64,000 bases of DNA from Verrucomicrobiota bacterium (GCA_022709905.1 JAKLHY010000032.1:1-64000); one strand, 5' to 3'; numbered from the stretch's first letter, positions 36,368 through 45,606 are shown. Notes: a model not told the origin generated them from the sequence alone. Numbers and translations are program-made.

Positions 36368-37126
36368 GTGATTAAATTTTCATGCCCCAGATGCTTGCAG
36401 GTAATTAACCTGCGCGATGGAGCATGTCCTGGTTGTGGCTTTTCGCTTACACTGGGATCGGTGCTGGGCCACTATTTCCACCGTTGCCGGTCAAAACTGC
36501 CCAAATCTCCTGATGTTCAGTGTCCCAACTGCCATCACGCCGTTCCGTTATCTGCAAAATCCTGTCCGGCCTGCAATACGGCCATCACGATTAATTCGGC
36601 CATCGGTAGTGTTTTAGAGCCACCACGTCGGCGATGGCACAGCCTTCGAAGTCGAATCGCGGATGCCTCGCCCGAAGCACGTCGATATATCCAGTGGTCA
36701 TATTTCGTATTGAGCATGGCCTTGTTCTGGTGGTCTCTGCATTACACGGAACGGCACGTCGATACCGGATGGATTGGCCCAGCAATTTTATCAGTCATTT
36801 TTTTGGCTGCTATCGCTCTTTTGTCAGTGTTTTTGGTGCCGCGTCATGTTTTTAGTGCTATTGCGCGTCATGCTTCGGTAATCGTAAAGCTGTCCCTGAT
36901 AGCGAATTCCCTCGCACTCTTGGTCGTGATGCAAATTGTCATTTCCACTTGGTGGGCGCGTGCTTTGACTTTGGCAGGTCTGCTGGCAATTATCACCGGA
37001 GCAGCCTATATACTCTGTCGCCACATTTGGCCGCTAACCACTCAGGTCCGAGGTGTTTTTCGCCAAGATGGCACAGGCGATTTTGATCCTTCTGCAATGC
37101 AGGGGCGGAGAGGGAGGCACGATTGA
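36368..37126 (+). CDS. Double zinc-ribbon membrane protein
   Basis: 252 residues, GTG start six bases after the relaxase stop. Two zinc ribbons are visible: CPRCLQVINLRDGACPGC near 5-23 and CPNCHHAVPLSAKSCPAC near 52-69. After a basic linker there are four hydrophobic segments (about 110-125, 135-155, 170-190, 195-215). The C-terminus overlaps the coupling-protein gene by four bases. It is probably a membrane partner of the coupling ATPase; coupling proteins usually carry their own N-terminal membrane helices, which the next gene lacks. No known family was recognised. Confidence 0.65.
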   Translation: MIKFSCPRCLQVINLRDGACPGCGFSLTLGSVLGHYFHRCRSKLPKSPDVQCPNCHHAVPLSAKSCPACNTAITINSAIGSVLEPPRRRWHSLRSRIADASPEARRYIQWSYFVLSMALFWWSLHYTERHVDTGWIGPAILSVIFLAAIALLSVFLVPRHVFSAIARHASVIVKLSLIANSLALLVVMQIVISTWWARALTLAGLLAIITGAAYILCRHIWPLTTQVRGVFRQDGTGDFDPSAMQGRRGRHD

Positions 37127-38778
37127 GCAGCAAAGCGCCCGAGCCAGGTGATTTCTTTCGGCTCTTTTCCAAAACTCCAAACACATCGTCGGAATCGTCG
37201 CCGATTTGGCGACTCTTTGCCAAGCCCACGTCACCGAATGCATCCGATGCATTTGCCGCCGATTCACAAAAAAATTGCGCGGTGTGCCACAACGATCAGG
37301 AAATGTTCTGGGCGATGCAGAATTTGCCTGTCAAAGAGGCCCCCAAGCATTTTCTCATTTGCGGCACAATTGGTAGTGGAAAAACCATCGGCATCCAATT
37401 ATTCCTTCAATCGATTGCCCATCGATTTCACTCCGGCAATAGTGTTCCTGAGCAGCTAATCGTCTTTGACGCCAAATGCGACATAATCCCGGTTCTGGCG
37501 GCGATGGGTTTGAGACCCGAAGACGAGAATGTCTGGATTCTCAATCCCTTTGACGAACGTTCCGCCACATGGAATATCGGCGAAGCTGTTCAAATGCCTG
37601 CCATGGCCCGCGCCTTGGCGCACCTGTTGGCCCCAGAAAACAAACGATCCAATGCCCCGTTCTTTGGCGATTCAGCCCGTGAATTGATTTATGCGGTCAT
37701 CCTGGCATTGAATAAATCTGCCGGACCGGATTGGACCTTGCGCGACCTGCTTTGTGCATTGGATTCGAGTGAACGCATCGCTTCGGTTACCGCGAATCAT
37801 CCAAGCGCCAAGCGTTCTGTCTCACGATTTCTTGAGGACACAGAGCATTCTTCCAGCATTCTTTCAACGCTTGCCTCGAAGCTCGGACGATTTGAACAGG
37901 TCGCCGCACTGTGGAGCAGTAATCCCCACGCGCGCAAATTCACCATCAACGGATTCCTTGACAAGCCTGGTGTTTTAGTCCTTGGCAATGATTCCGTTCT
38001 ACGGGACAGTTTCTGGCCGATCAATGCCATTTTACTCAAAGCCCTGGCAAATGAGATCCTGCGTCGGCCTAACACTCTCCAACCTCGACATTGGTTTGTT
38101 CTGGATGAATTCAGGGCGATGGAACGTGTGGATTGTATTCATGATTTGCTCAATCGTGGTCGTTCCAAGGGAGCCTCAGTCTTGTTGGGTGTTCAAACCG
38201 TTGAAGGTTTGGTTGACATTTACGGAGAAAGTGGAGCAAACGAAATTATTAGCCTTTGCAGCTATAAAACATTTCTGCGGACTGGCAGCCATAAAACGGC
38301 CGAGTGGATTGAACATTTCTTTAATCGCATTCGCCGAATCGAAACAACCGTGACCGATTCCAAAGGCCCCGGAGGGAATTCGTCCTCTGTGCAGCATTCC
38401 ATTCAAGAACGATCCCTTTTCCTTGCCTCATATTTCCTCGATATCCCTTTTCCTGCCCGCGGAGAAAATTACATAGCTGTCTGTGATGTACCCTTATTAC
38501 ATGAAACGCTCATTGTTAAACGTCCCTTTGACGATGTGCTTTCCTGGTGTCTCCAAGGGGATGGGGTTCCCAACGTGGTCTTTCGCACCAATACCGATCA
38601 ACAAATCCTCTGGCCATGGACACCAGCAGAGGAACAGCGCTTTTGCGGTGAGCCGGATAAACCGTCCGACCCGGATGAGAAACCCATCGAGACAACATCA
38701 GTCAAACCAAGGAAGAAAATAGAACTTAAACCTGGACGCAGATCAACATCTGACCCGGGCGCTTGCAGCACCACATAA
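37123..38778 (+). CDS. Type IV coupling protein-like ATPase (TraD/VirD4/TraG type)
   Basis: 551 residues. Walker A HFLICGTIGSGKTIG begins near residue 81, Walker B HWFVLDEFRAMERV is near 324, and SVLLGVQTVEGLVDIYG gives the conserved Gln motif of coupling ATPases. No transmembrane segment precedes the ATPase core, unlike most VirD4 proteins; the membrane protein just upstream may supply one. The TTG start overlaps the upstream gene (TTGA). It links the relaxase-DNA complex to a secretion channel. No VirB-like genes are visible in the window, so transfer would need a helper system. Confidence 0.83.
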   Translation: MSSKAPEPGDFFRLFSKTPNTSSESSPIWRLFAKPTSPNASDAFAADSQKNCAVCHNDQEMFWAMQNLPVKEAPKHFLICGTIGSGKTIGIQLFLQSIAHRFHSGNSVPEQLIVFDAKCDIIPVLAAMGLRPEDENVWILNPFDERSATWNIGEAVQMPAMARALAHLLAPENKRSNAPFFGDSARELIYAVILALNKSAGPDWTLRDLLCALDSSERIASVTANHPSAKRSVSRFLEDTEHSSSILSTLASKLGRFEQVAALWSSNPHARKFTINGFLDKPGVLVLGNDSVLRDSFWPINAILLKALANEILRRPNTLQPRHWFVLDEFRAMERVDCIHDLLNRGRSKGASVLLGVQTVEGLVDIYGESGANEIISLCSYKTFLRTGSHKTAEWIEHFFNRIRRIETTVTDSKGPGGNSSSVQHSIQERSLFLASYFLDIPFPARGENYIAVCDVPLLHETLIVKRPFDDVLSWCLQGDGVPNVVFRTNTDQQILWPWTPAEEQRFCGEPDKPSDPDEKPIETTSVKPRKKIELKPGRRSTSDPGACSTT

Positions 38779-38808
38779 CCAGATCCGAACAATCGTCAGA
38801 TAAAAACT

Positions 38809-40143
38809 ATGGATGAACCGAAGTCTACACCCGTGCCAACCAAATCAGGCGGCCTGCCTCTTTGGACCGTATTAGTTGCCCTGTTGGTTCTTGCTCTGCT
38901 TGGGGCTGCCAGCCTGGGAGCGATTTTGTATTTTACCCGAAGCGATAAGGCGAAACTTGAGCGCCAGATCCAGGCCATGGAAAGCCAAAAGGCTCGCGCC
39001 AAAATCGACGAGCAAAAGGCAGCTGATGACGCGAAACTGACTCTAGCTCGAAACCGGCAAGATGAAATTCTGACTCAAGCTCGGAACGCGACGAATGTTC
39101 TCGGACGCCTCCTCCAGGAACAGAATGCTGCAACCGATGAAGCGGCAGCCCTCAAGACAAGCGAGGCGGGACGCAGCGTTGCTCAACACCCCGATTTGCT
39201 TGCCCAAGCTCGCCGTCTCTATGAAACCGATCTACCCGGTTTGGCGTCCGCTGGCGATATTATCGGGAAACTGGAGAGCGTTCGACGCATTGAGCAACAG
39301 CTTGCCTCCGCGCTCGGGACCACATACGAACCGGCCGCCGAAATGTCGGTCACGGCACAGAATGCATCGACATGGGGTGAACAGGAACAGCGGAAGGTAT
39401 CGCAGGTGCGAATCCTGGTTGCCAGCCTTGTCCAGGAGTCCAAGATCAAAGTCGCCAAGACAGCTTTAACCGCGAATTCTCCGAATCTCGAAACGGCGAT
39501 CCGGGACTTGATCCAAGCCGAGGCGGCAACCAGGCAGAAGGCCATCCAGGAAAAAACCGCCGAGGCCAAAACAGAAGCAGCCGATACCGTGGCCAAGGCC
39601 GAAGCCCAACGCATTCTGGAGGAAGCCAGGATTCAAGCGTCCAATATTGTTGCTCAGGCCAATGAGGAAAAAGCCAAACAAAAACGAACGGCTGTGGTTC
39701 TTCAGGCGCAAAGACAGGTTCAAGACACCAAAGCCCAGGTCGAGGCGCTCCAGCAATTGGACGAAGCCCAAAAAATCAAATTGCGCCAAAAGGCATCCAG
39801 GCCCGATGTGCAAACCACCCTGGCGCCTTTTATCACGCCAGGTTTATGGACCATCGCAACGGGTATGGGCGGGTATAAGGAGATCGATAAAAAACCCTTG
39901 TCGTATACCGCAATAAAAGGCGCCGGTGCGCTGAATCCAACCAGTGAAGGATTACACAGCTTGGTAAAAATCGCGACTCATGACCGCAACGACCGCCCAA
40001 AATGGAATGACATCAAACTACGAAACGAAATATCGTCTAGGTTTCTCAAGTCCCCAGAAAGAATTGCCATGGTCAAGGAACGTCAGGCACTGCTCAACGA
40101 GCTTGCGCCCGTCCTGGTCGAAATGAAACTGCTCGAACCGTAA
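38809..40143 (+). CDS. Membrane-anchored coiled-coil protein
   Basis: 444 residues. One transmembrane helix lies at about 17-41 (LPLWTVLVALLVLALLGAAS) with a short cytoplasmic head. Then come about 300 residues of Ala/Gln/Glu/Lys-rich coiled coil (KLERQIQAMESQKARAKIDE, EAKTEAADTVAKAEAQRILE). A globular C-terminal tail has TPGLWTIATGMGGYKEIDKK. It lies 30 bp after the coupling-protein gene. It may be a structural part of the transfer apparatus, but no family was recognised. Confidence 0.65.
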   Translation: MDEPKSTPVPTKSGGLPLWTVLVALLVLALLGAASLGAILYFTRSDKAKLERQIQAMESQKARAKIDEQKAADDAKLTLARNRQDEILTQARNATNVLGRLLQEQNAATDEAAALKTSEAGRSVAQHPDLLAQARRLYETDLPGLASAGDIIGKLESVRRIEQQLASALGTTYEPAAEMSVTAQNASTWGEQEQRKVSQVRILVASLVQESKIKVAKTALTANSPNLETAIRDLIQAEAATRQKAIQEKTAEAKTEAADTVAKAEAQRILEEARIQASNIVAQANEEKAKQKRTAVVLQAQRQVQDTKAQVEALQQLDEAQKIKLRQKASRPDVQTTLAPFITPGLWTIATGMGGYKEIDKKPLSYTAIKGAGALNPTSEGLHSLVKIATHDRNDRPKWNDIKLRNEISSRFLKSPERIAMVKERQALLNELAPVLVEMKLLEP

Positions 40144-40293
40144 CCGCATCTGTCCTGGTCGGTATTCCACCCGTGGGCGACAACTCCGACCGGGATTTCA
40201 CCATGCGATTATCCGTTATGGCTATGGAGGGAGGAATGGGGGCCAGACTTGAATGGCACTTAGTTAAGGGCTCGATAATCACGGGGGCAGTCA

Positions 40294-40903
40294 CTATGAA
40301 GTTTTGCGGTACTTACTGCGATGGGCAATTTCCTTCATGATGTGGCGGGGACGGTTGAGTAACTGGTAGGGCTTGGGGCGGCGCTTGAGGGCGCGCGGTT
40401 CGAGGCGATCAGGACGGTCGGGCACTTGGTCGCGAGCGATGACCTCCAAGAGTTCAATGAGGAGTTGGTTCTGCTTCTTTTTGGAGCGGGCCTGAGCAAT
40501 GGCCAAGCTGAACTGGCGCACGGCATCGACGGTGCCTTTGAAGCTCAGGCGGTCTAAGGCCACGTCCTGGATGGCCCCGGCTTGAACCTGGAGACAGCGG
40601 ATGAAGTTGTAGGCGATCAAGAACATCTCCAATTCTTTCTGCAGCATGCGGGGGCTCTTGCAGCGCAACACCTCCATGCCCATCGACGTTTTGATATCGC
40701 GAAACCAGAGTTCGATTTTCCAGCGCCGGGTATAGAGACGGGCTATTTCCTCGGCGGGATACCGCCGCGGATCCAGCAGCGTGGTCACCAAGGTCACCGC
40801 TTCGGGGCGATAGCCCGGGCTGGAGAGTTGAAAGCGAATCACGCGAACGGTCAGTTGGGCGGGAATTCTCTTCCACCAGCACTGGGGCAGTGCGCATTCC
40901 GAT
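40294..40903 (-). pseudogene. IS4-family transposase, C-terminal half
   Basis: Begins (after the IS21 end) with CALPQCWWKRIPAQLTVRVI and carries SSPGYRPEAVTLVTTLLDPR, followed by LYTRRWKIELWFRDIKTSMG. That last segment holds the catalytic Glu of IS4 transposases (Y-(2)-R-W-x-x-E-x-W-F). The N-terminal half with the two catalytic aspartates is at 43,827-44,666. Joining the flanks restores a single reading frame (RIPEE followed by CALPQ), so the gene was intact before the IS21 insertion. Confidence 0.85.
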
Positions 40904-41244
40904 GAATTCGGACACTCAATCCGAAATTGTCGGACACCGATCCGGGATTATCGGACAGTTGTCGGAGCGTAGCGACGCTCTGCCGTCACTCTTACAAGGG
41001 TGTCCGAATTGGATCAAGTGTTTCTGTCCTTCCAGCGCATTCTTTTCGGAGCCGAAGGCGACGAGTTCTTTCGGCGAAGTTGGGACTTTCGCTCTGGCCT
41101 CTGACCAGCAGAGTCAGCCATCCCCCAATGGGGTAGCGCCGACATGAGCCGGTCTGCCGAACTCCAGTTCGCGGCTCATGTCGTAGCGCCTGGGTCCCGT
41201 TGGGGGGTGGCTGGGTCTGCGGCCCCCAGGGACGTCCGCTGCGA

Positions 41245-42006
41245 TTAGTCCGCAGGCGGCTGGAGGTGTGGGGTAAGGCTGGTCTTGGTTTTGCGCAAAG
41301 ATTCGCCTTTGAGCTCAAGCCGGTAAGCATTGTGAACCAGGCGATCCAAGATCGCGTCGGCCACGGTGGCATCGTTAATGACGTCGTGCCACTGGTCGAC
41401 CGGGAACTGGCTGGTGATCAGCGTGGAGCCCAAACCGTGTCGGTCGTCCAGGATCTCCAGCAGCTCGCGATATTGTTTGCCGCTGACAGCGGAGATGCCG
41501 AAGTCATCGATGACCATTAAGGCGGCGTGCCCCAGCTTTTTGAGGAGTTTCATCAGACTGCCGTCGGCTTGGGCGCTTTGCAGTTCCCGAAACAGTTTGG
41601 GTGCATAGTAGTAACAGACCCGATGGCCATCCCGACAGGCTTGATGAGCCAGGGCACAAGCCAGATAGGTCTTGCCTGAGCCCGTCGGTCCGGTGAGCAG
41701 GCAGTTGCGGTGGTGGGCCACCCAATCGGCCGTGCGCAACTGTTCGATCTGAGACCGTTTCAGTCCACGAGGATGCCGGTAATCGATATCCTCCAAACTG
41801 GCGGCGATCTTCAATTGTGCGCGGTGCAAGCGGGCGGCCAACGCTCGGTTCTCTCGCCACAGCCACTGTCGTTCCACCAACAGCCCGAAGCGTTCCTCAA
41901 AATCCAACTGGCTGATGTCGGCTTGACGGCGTTGCTCCTCCAGGGCCTGGGCCATGCCTTCCAAGCGCAAGGCGGCCAGCTTTTCCATGGTCTGGTGATT
42001 TAGCAT
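41245..42006 (-). CDS. istB: IS21 helper ATPase IstB
   Basis: 253 residues of AAA+ type from ATG 42,006 (MLNHQTMEKLAALRLEGMAQ). Walker A is LTGPTGSGKTYLACAL, Walker B is ALMVIDDFGISAVSG, and the sensor region is STLITSQFPVDQWHDVI. IstB decamers load on target DNA and stimulate IstA. It overlaps the istA stop by seven bases, the usual coupled arrangement. A GGAGGAGG run precedes the start. Confidence 0.93.
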   Translation of the reverse strand: MLNHQTMEKLAALRLEGMAQALEEQRRQADISQLDFEERFGLLVERQWLWRENRALAARLHRAQLKIAASLEDIDYRHPRGLKRSQIEQLRTADWVAHHRNCLLTGPTGSGKTYLACALAHQACRDGHRVCYYYAPKLFRELQSAQADGSLMKLLKKLGHAALMVIDDFGISAVSGKQYRELLEILDDRHGLGSTLITSQFPVDQWHDVINDATVADAILDRLVHNAYRLELKGESLRKTKTSLTPHLQPPAD

Positions 42007-43568
42007 GCCTCCTCCACCTGGGACGCTTGAGCATAGTAAGCTTGGCCCCGCACATTCGAGTGAACCGGGCTGGACAAGGGCAGTTCGGGTTCCAGGTTCT
42101 GGCGGTCCAGATGGTTTTCCAGGATGGACTTGACACTCCGATAGGAGCAGGTGCCCCAGCGCAGCGCTCGCGCACAGGCCGCTTCCAAGCGCTCGGCACC
42201 TACCCCCTTGCCCAGACGGATAATCCCCAGGCAAGAGCGAAAACCCATTTCCGGATGCGGTCGGTCCTTGAGGATTTGTTCCACCAGCTGGGCGCATTGC
42301 GGACCGGTTTGGCGCGCCCAGTCGATCAGCCGACTGGGGGTCCATGCCAAGTAACGCTGGTGGCTCTTGGGTCGATGCTCCTCCAGCGTGGTGAACTTGC
42401 CAGACTCATAACTGCGCACGTGAGCGGCCACCCGCTTGCCCTGATGAAAGAACTCCACCGTGGTGGCAGTCGAACGGGTCTCTAGCACCTGATGCACCAA
42501 GGAATAGGGCACGCTGTAGCCGTGGTAATCCACGACAGCGTGATAATCAATGTTCACGGTGGCCTTGCCCCAGGTGGCCAGTTCAAAGGGCTGGGTTGGC
42601 AGAGGCAAGAGGACCGGTTTTTCCTGCGCCTCAAACCAGCTGTTGCGCGTGCCCTCCAGCTTCTGAAACTCTTGGGCGTTGAGTCGGTCCAACAGCGGTC
42701 GCAGGGCTTGGTTGAGTTCGCCGACACTGAAAAAGCGCTGATCCCGCAAGAGAGCCAGGATCTGCCGTTCGACAATCTGAACTCCTGTCTCGGCCTTGGC
42801 TTTGTCGCGCGGCTTTTTGATCCGTGCTGGTAAAATCACCGTGCCGAAATGGCGGGCCATCTCCTGGTAGGAACGGTGCAACACCGGCTCATAGCGGCAA
42901 GGGTGGGTGACCGCCGTCTTGGGATTATCGGGAACCACGGCTCGGGTCAGGCCTCCATAAAAGGCGAACGCATGGCAGTGAGCGGCGATCCAGTGCTCCA
43001 ATTGCTCATTGGGGAAAGCCTCAACATAAGTCTTGTTGCTGAAGCCCATCACCGCCACAAAAAGCGAGGCCTGCGTGACCGAGCCGTCGGCGTGGTGAAT
43101 GGGCACCTTCACTCCGGCCCAATCCACGAAGAGCTTCTGGCCGGGCTGGTGTGCTTGGCGCAACACCGGGTCCAGCGTCTTAGCCCAGTCCCGATATAAC
43201 TGGCAGAATTGGCTGCGCTGGTAACCTTCGGGATGGGCTTGGCGATATTCCTGCCAGAGCAACTGCAAGGTGACTCCTTTGCGACCGAGTTCCTTATGCA
43301 GGATGGGCCAGTCGGGCGTCGGTTTGCCCGGGCCACTGTGAGGGCTGGAGTCCGCACACTTCAGGAGCCGTTCCATCAACTCGGCATCGCTGATCCCCTC
43401 GGGCAGAGGCCAGTTCAATCCGGCGGCTTGAGCTCGTTGCAGATAATCGCCCACGGTACTGGCAGGCAGACCACAGCTGCCGGCAATCTCCCGTACCGAA
43501 AGCTGGTTTTGGTGTTTGAGTCGAAGTATGTCTTTAACGTAACGCATAGTTATTGGTTTTCGTGCCAT
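42000..43568 (-). CDS. istA: IS21 transposase IstA
   Basis: 522 residues. The N-terminal helix-turn-helix is QLSVREIAGSCGLPASTVGD. The DDE catalytic core has KLFVDWAGVKV (first Asp), RAVVPDNPKTAV (second Asp) and DKAKAETGVQIVERQI (Glu). The C-terminal part is the usual beta-barrel region. The full length suggests an active element. It begins about 60 bp inside the terminal repeat array. Confidence 0.94.
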   Translation of the reverse strand: MARKPITMRYVKDILRLKHQNQLSVREIAGSCGLPASTVGDYLQRAQAAGLNWPLPEGISDAELMERLLKCADSSPHSGPGKPTPDWPILHKELGRKGVTLQLLWQEYRQAHPEGYQRSQFCQLYRDWAKTLDPVLRQAHQPGQKLFVDWAGVKVPIHHADGSVTQASLFVAVMGFSNKTYVEAFPNEQLEHWIAAHCHAFAFYGGLTRAVVPDNPKTAVTHPCRYEPVLHRSYQEMARHFGTVILPARIKKPRDKAKAETGVQIVERQILALLRDQRFFSVGELNQALRPLLDRLNAQEFQKLEGTRNSWFEAQEKPVLLPLPTQPFELATWGKATVNIDYHAVVDYHGYSVPYSLVHQVLETRSTATTVEFFHQGKRVAAHVRSYESGKFTTLEEHRPKSHQRYLAWTPSRLIDWARQTGPQCAQLVEQILKDRPHPEMGFRSCLGIIRLGKGVGAERLEAACARALRWGTCSYRSVKSILENHLDRQNLEPELPLSSPVHSNVRGQAYYAQASQVEEAC

Positions 43569-43653
43569 CAGGTCCTTTCCTTTTTGAAAGGCTGGTCCTT
43601 ATGGCACTTTCCAGAGCGTCACGCCACTCCGACGGCGCTAATCCGGCGCATTT

Positions 43654-43821
43654 CGGACACCCTGCCGATTCATTTCGGACAGTCGTCCGAACCATTCCGG
43701 ACAGCCATCCGATGGGGCCGAAAAACTGTCCGACAATTTGCCGGATCACTGTCCGAATTCAATCGGAACAGTGTCCGAAATGAATCGGATTACTGTCCGA
43801 TTAAAATCGGATCGCTGTCCG
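43654..43821. repeat. 22-bp-spaced IstA binding-site array
   Basis: CGGACA at 43,654, 43,676 and 43,698, then TGTCCG at 43,727, 43,750, 43,772, 43,794 and 43,816: eight sites, mostly 22 bp apart, switching orientation once. The other IS end has CGGACA at 40,909, 40,931 and 40,952. Asymmetric end arrays are known for IS21 relatives. Confidence 0.65.
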
Positions 43822-43826
43822 AATTC

Positions 43827-44666
43827 CTCCGGAATACGCAGCAGCCAGCGGGGCTTCTCGGCCGGCTTGAGCCAGGTGCAGAGCCGGTCGTTCTTGCCCA
43901 GGCGCTGGCCTTGGCGCAGATCGGCCGAGCGGCGCTGATGCAGGCGGAACAGACTGGCCACCCCGCGCAACTGGAACACGGCCAGCAAGACGTAGCTGCA
44001 AAAACCTCGGTCGGCCACGGCCAAGTCGCCGTGCTTGAACCCGTCCAAGAGTCTCCCCAGCAGCCGTTGTTCACTTTGGTGTTTGTTGCCCTTGGCGTAA
44101 TCCAGGAGCACGCCGGTGGAAAGGCTGAAGATCCCCAGCAGGCGAAGGAGCGGAAAGCCACAGCCGGGCTTTTGGGTACGGGATTGCGGGTAAGCGCGCT
44201 GGTTGGCGGCGGTGTCGGGCGCGCTGACAGTCGTGCCGTCGATGACCTTGGGGCGCAGGCCATGCCAGAGTTGGGCCATGGTTTCGCCGGCGGCAGCCAC
44301 GCCGACCCGCAGGCGGCAGAGCGTGTCCAGGGGCAGGCGCTTGCGGGCCTGACAGTAGGCGCTGGTGTTTTCATCGACCCAGCCCGCGTCGTGCAGACCG
44401 AACAAGGCCTGGACTTGGCGGACGATTTCGCGACAGGAGGTATCGGGCTTGAGCACCTGGTAGAGGAAGCCAAAGAAGGTGCGGCGCACGTTATAGACGC
44501 GGTCGCGGCTGTTGAGCCCCTCCTCGGCCTGGGAGAGCAGACCTGCGGGCAGGAACGGAGCCAGCAGGAGTTCCAAGTGGCAGAGGCTGTGTTGGCGCAG
44601 GTGCTGGACGCGCCGGCCCAGGGCGGCCAGGCGAGCGCGCCAGGCGGGGAAAAAAGGCGTATGCAT
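43827..44666 (-). pseudogene. IS4-family transposase, N-terminal half
   Basis: 280 codons from ATG 44,666. They show CQARKRLPLDTLCRL, the first catalytic Asp in KVIDGTTVSAPDT, and the second in LAVADRGFCSYVLL (DLAVADRGF). The reading continues a few codons into the IS21 end and then stops. The missing Glu region is at 40,294-40,903. Confidence 0.85.
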
Positions 44667-44667
44667 A

Positions 44668-44685
44668 ACAAGTATATATACTTGT
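44668..44685. promoter_or_regulatory. 18-bp perfect palindrome between divergent IS genes
   Basis: ACAAGTATATATACTTGT sits one base upstream of the transposase ATG and 31 bp upstream of the divergent DUF6788 gene. Its GTATAT...ATATAC core matches the palindrome in front of the transposase at 628. It is likely an operator or promoter element for both genes. Confidence 0.5.
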
Positions 44686-44716
44686 CTAAGCTTGACGGCA
44701 AGGGTAAAATGAAGGC

Positions 44717-45064
44717 ATGAAGAACAAATCCGGGGCCGACCAGCCCCTTGCCCGCCAGTATCAGCGCCTCTGCGCCCGCTTAGCTCACCTGGGCTACATC
44801 AGCCAAGGTTCGGTGGTGGATCGATCCCAACTGCGGCCCCCTCGTTCCGGTTATCAGTGGACCCGCAAAGTGGCTCGCAAGACCATCACGGTGGCGCTGA
44901 GCCGGGAACAGTTTCTGGCCTTGCGCGCCGCCATTGAAAACCGCCGTGCCCTCCAGAAGACACTGGCCAAGATGGAAAAACTCTCCCGCCAGATCCTCTT
45001 CGAAACCCTGCCGGATACCCATCGACGCAAGCCATTGTCGATGAAAGTTATAGACGCTAACTAA
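44717..45064 (+). CDS. DUF6788-like passenger protein of the IS4 element
   Basis: 115 residues. LARLAHLGYISQGSVVDRSQ, GYQWTRKVARKTITVALSRE and SRQILFETLPDTHRRKPLSM match the DUF6788 pattern as I recall it. Proteins of this type are frequent beside transposase genes. It lies divergently from the transposase and inside the inverted ends and target duplication, so it moves with the element. Its role in transposition is unknown; a basic, small, helical protein could be a DNA-binding accessory or regulator. Confidence 0.65.
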   Translation: MKNKSGADQPLARQYQRLCARLAHLGYISQGSVVDRSQLRPPRSGYQWTRKVARKTITVALSREQFLALRAAIENRRALQKTLAKMEKLSRQILFETLPDTHRRKPLSMKVIDAN

Positions 45065-45168
45065 GTGCCATTCGGGCCAGACTTGGCATTCTATCGAGTG
45101 CTCGGCATTGCCCAGTAAAGGAATTCCCCGGCATCACGAACCGAGCAAAGACAGGACGCTTTTCTACG

Positions 45169-45606
45169 TCATGATTTCAAGGATGTCCTGCCTTTCTTTT
45201 TCGATAGCCAATAGTAAATCGACTTGGTCGCCCGTTTGATGCCGTGTTTTTCCCGGAGCCATGCGGCGACCTGACCGGCTGACCTCCAGCGACCTGTTTC
45301 AATCCCCGCTCGCATTTCTTTCTGAATCTCCAGCGAAGAAATTGGACTGACTGAACCGGGTGAGGTGTCACGCTCAAGAATTCCTTTGATGCCCCCGGTG
45401 TTGAATTTTGCCAGCCAGTTTTGAATCGTGGCCCGAACCCGGCCCAGCTTCTCGGCCATTTCTTCCAGGGTGTATTCACCGCTCGCTGCCAAAACCACCA
45501 ACCGCAAGCGCTCCTTTTCCCGCTCATCCTTTACCGTCCGCAGCAGTCGCCGGAGTTCTGCCCGCTGAGCTTCGCTCAAGATTATCCGTGTCTTTTTCCG
45601 TCCCAT
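45169..45606 (-). CDS. IS630-type helix-turn-helix protein (DDE half absent)
   Basis: 145 residues from ATG 45,606. Residues LRRLLRTVKDEREKERLRLV and GEYTLEEMAEKLGRVRATIQ followed by NWLAKFNTGGIKGILERDTS are the N-terminal helix-turn-helix region of IS630 transposases. A second winged segment is WRSAGQVAAWLREKHGIKRA. The frame stops where the DDE domain should begin and none is found downstream, so it is either a decayed transposase or a stand-alone DNA-binding protein. Confidence 0.7.
   Translation of the reverse strand: MGRKKTRIILSEAQRAELRRLLRTVKDEREKERLRLVVLAASGEYTLEEMAEKLGRVRATIQNWLAKFNTGGIKGILERDTSPGSVSPISSLEIQKEMRAGIETGRWRSAGQVAAWLREKHGIKRATKSIYYWLSKKKGRTSLKS

Larger units (their letters stand above)
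40904..43826. mobile_element. IS21-family insertion sequence
   Basis: The istA-istB pair is bounded by inverted ends with GAATTCGGACA inward from 40,904 and TGTCCGAATTC ending near 43,826. Multiple spaced CGGACA/TGTCCG repeats lie just inside both ends, as expected for IS21 termini. A GGAA tetranucleotide at both flanks may be the target duplication; the exact limits are uncertain by a few bases. It is inserted in the IS4-type transposase gene. Confidence 0.8.
40251..45073. mobile_element. IS4-family element with DUF6788 passenger, split by IS21
   Basis: 16-bp inverted ends (GAATGGCACTTAGTTA at 40,251-40,266, its complement at 45,058-45,073) are flanked by an 11-bp direct duplication GGGCCAGACTT (40,240-40,250 and 45,074-45,084). 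Long duplications of this size are typical of the IS4 group. Inside are the two halves of an IS4-type transposase and the divergent DUF6788 gene, separated by an IS21-family insertion. Without the insertion the element would be about 1.9 kb. The perfect duplication indicates a recent insertion. Confidence 0.85.

Noticed and set aside
37123-40143. Complete type IV secretion system
   Set aside because: Only a relaxase, coupling ATPase, a membrane protein and a coiled-coil protein are visible; no VirB4-, VirB6- or VirB10-like genes.
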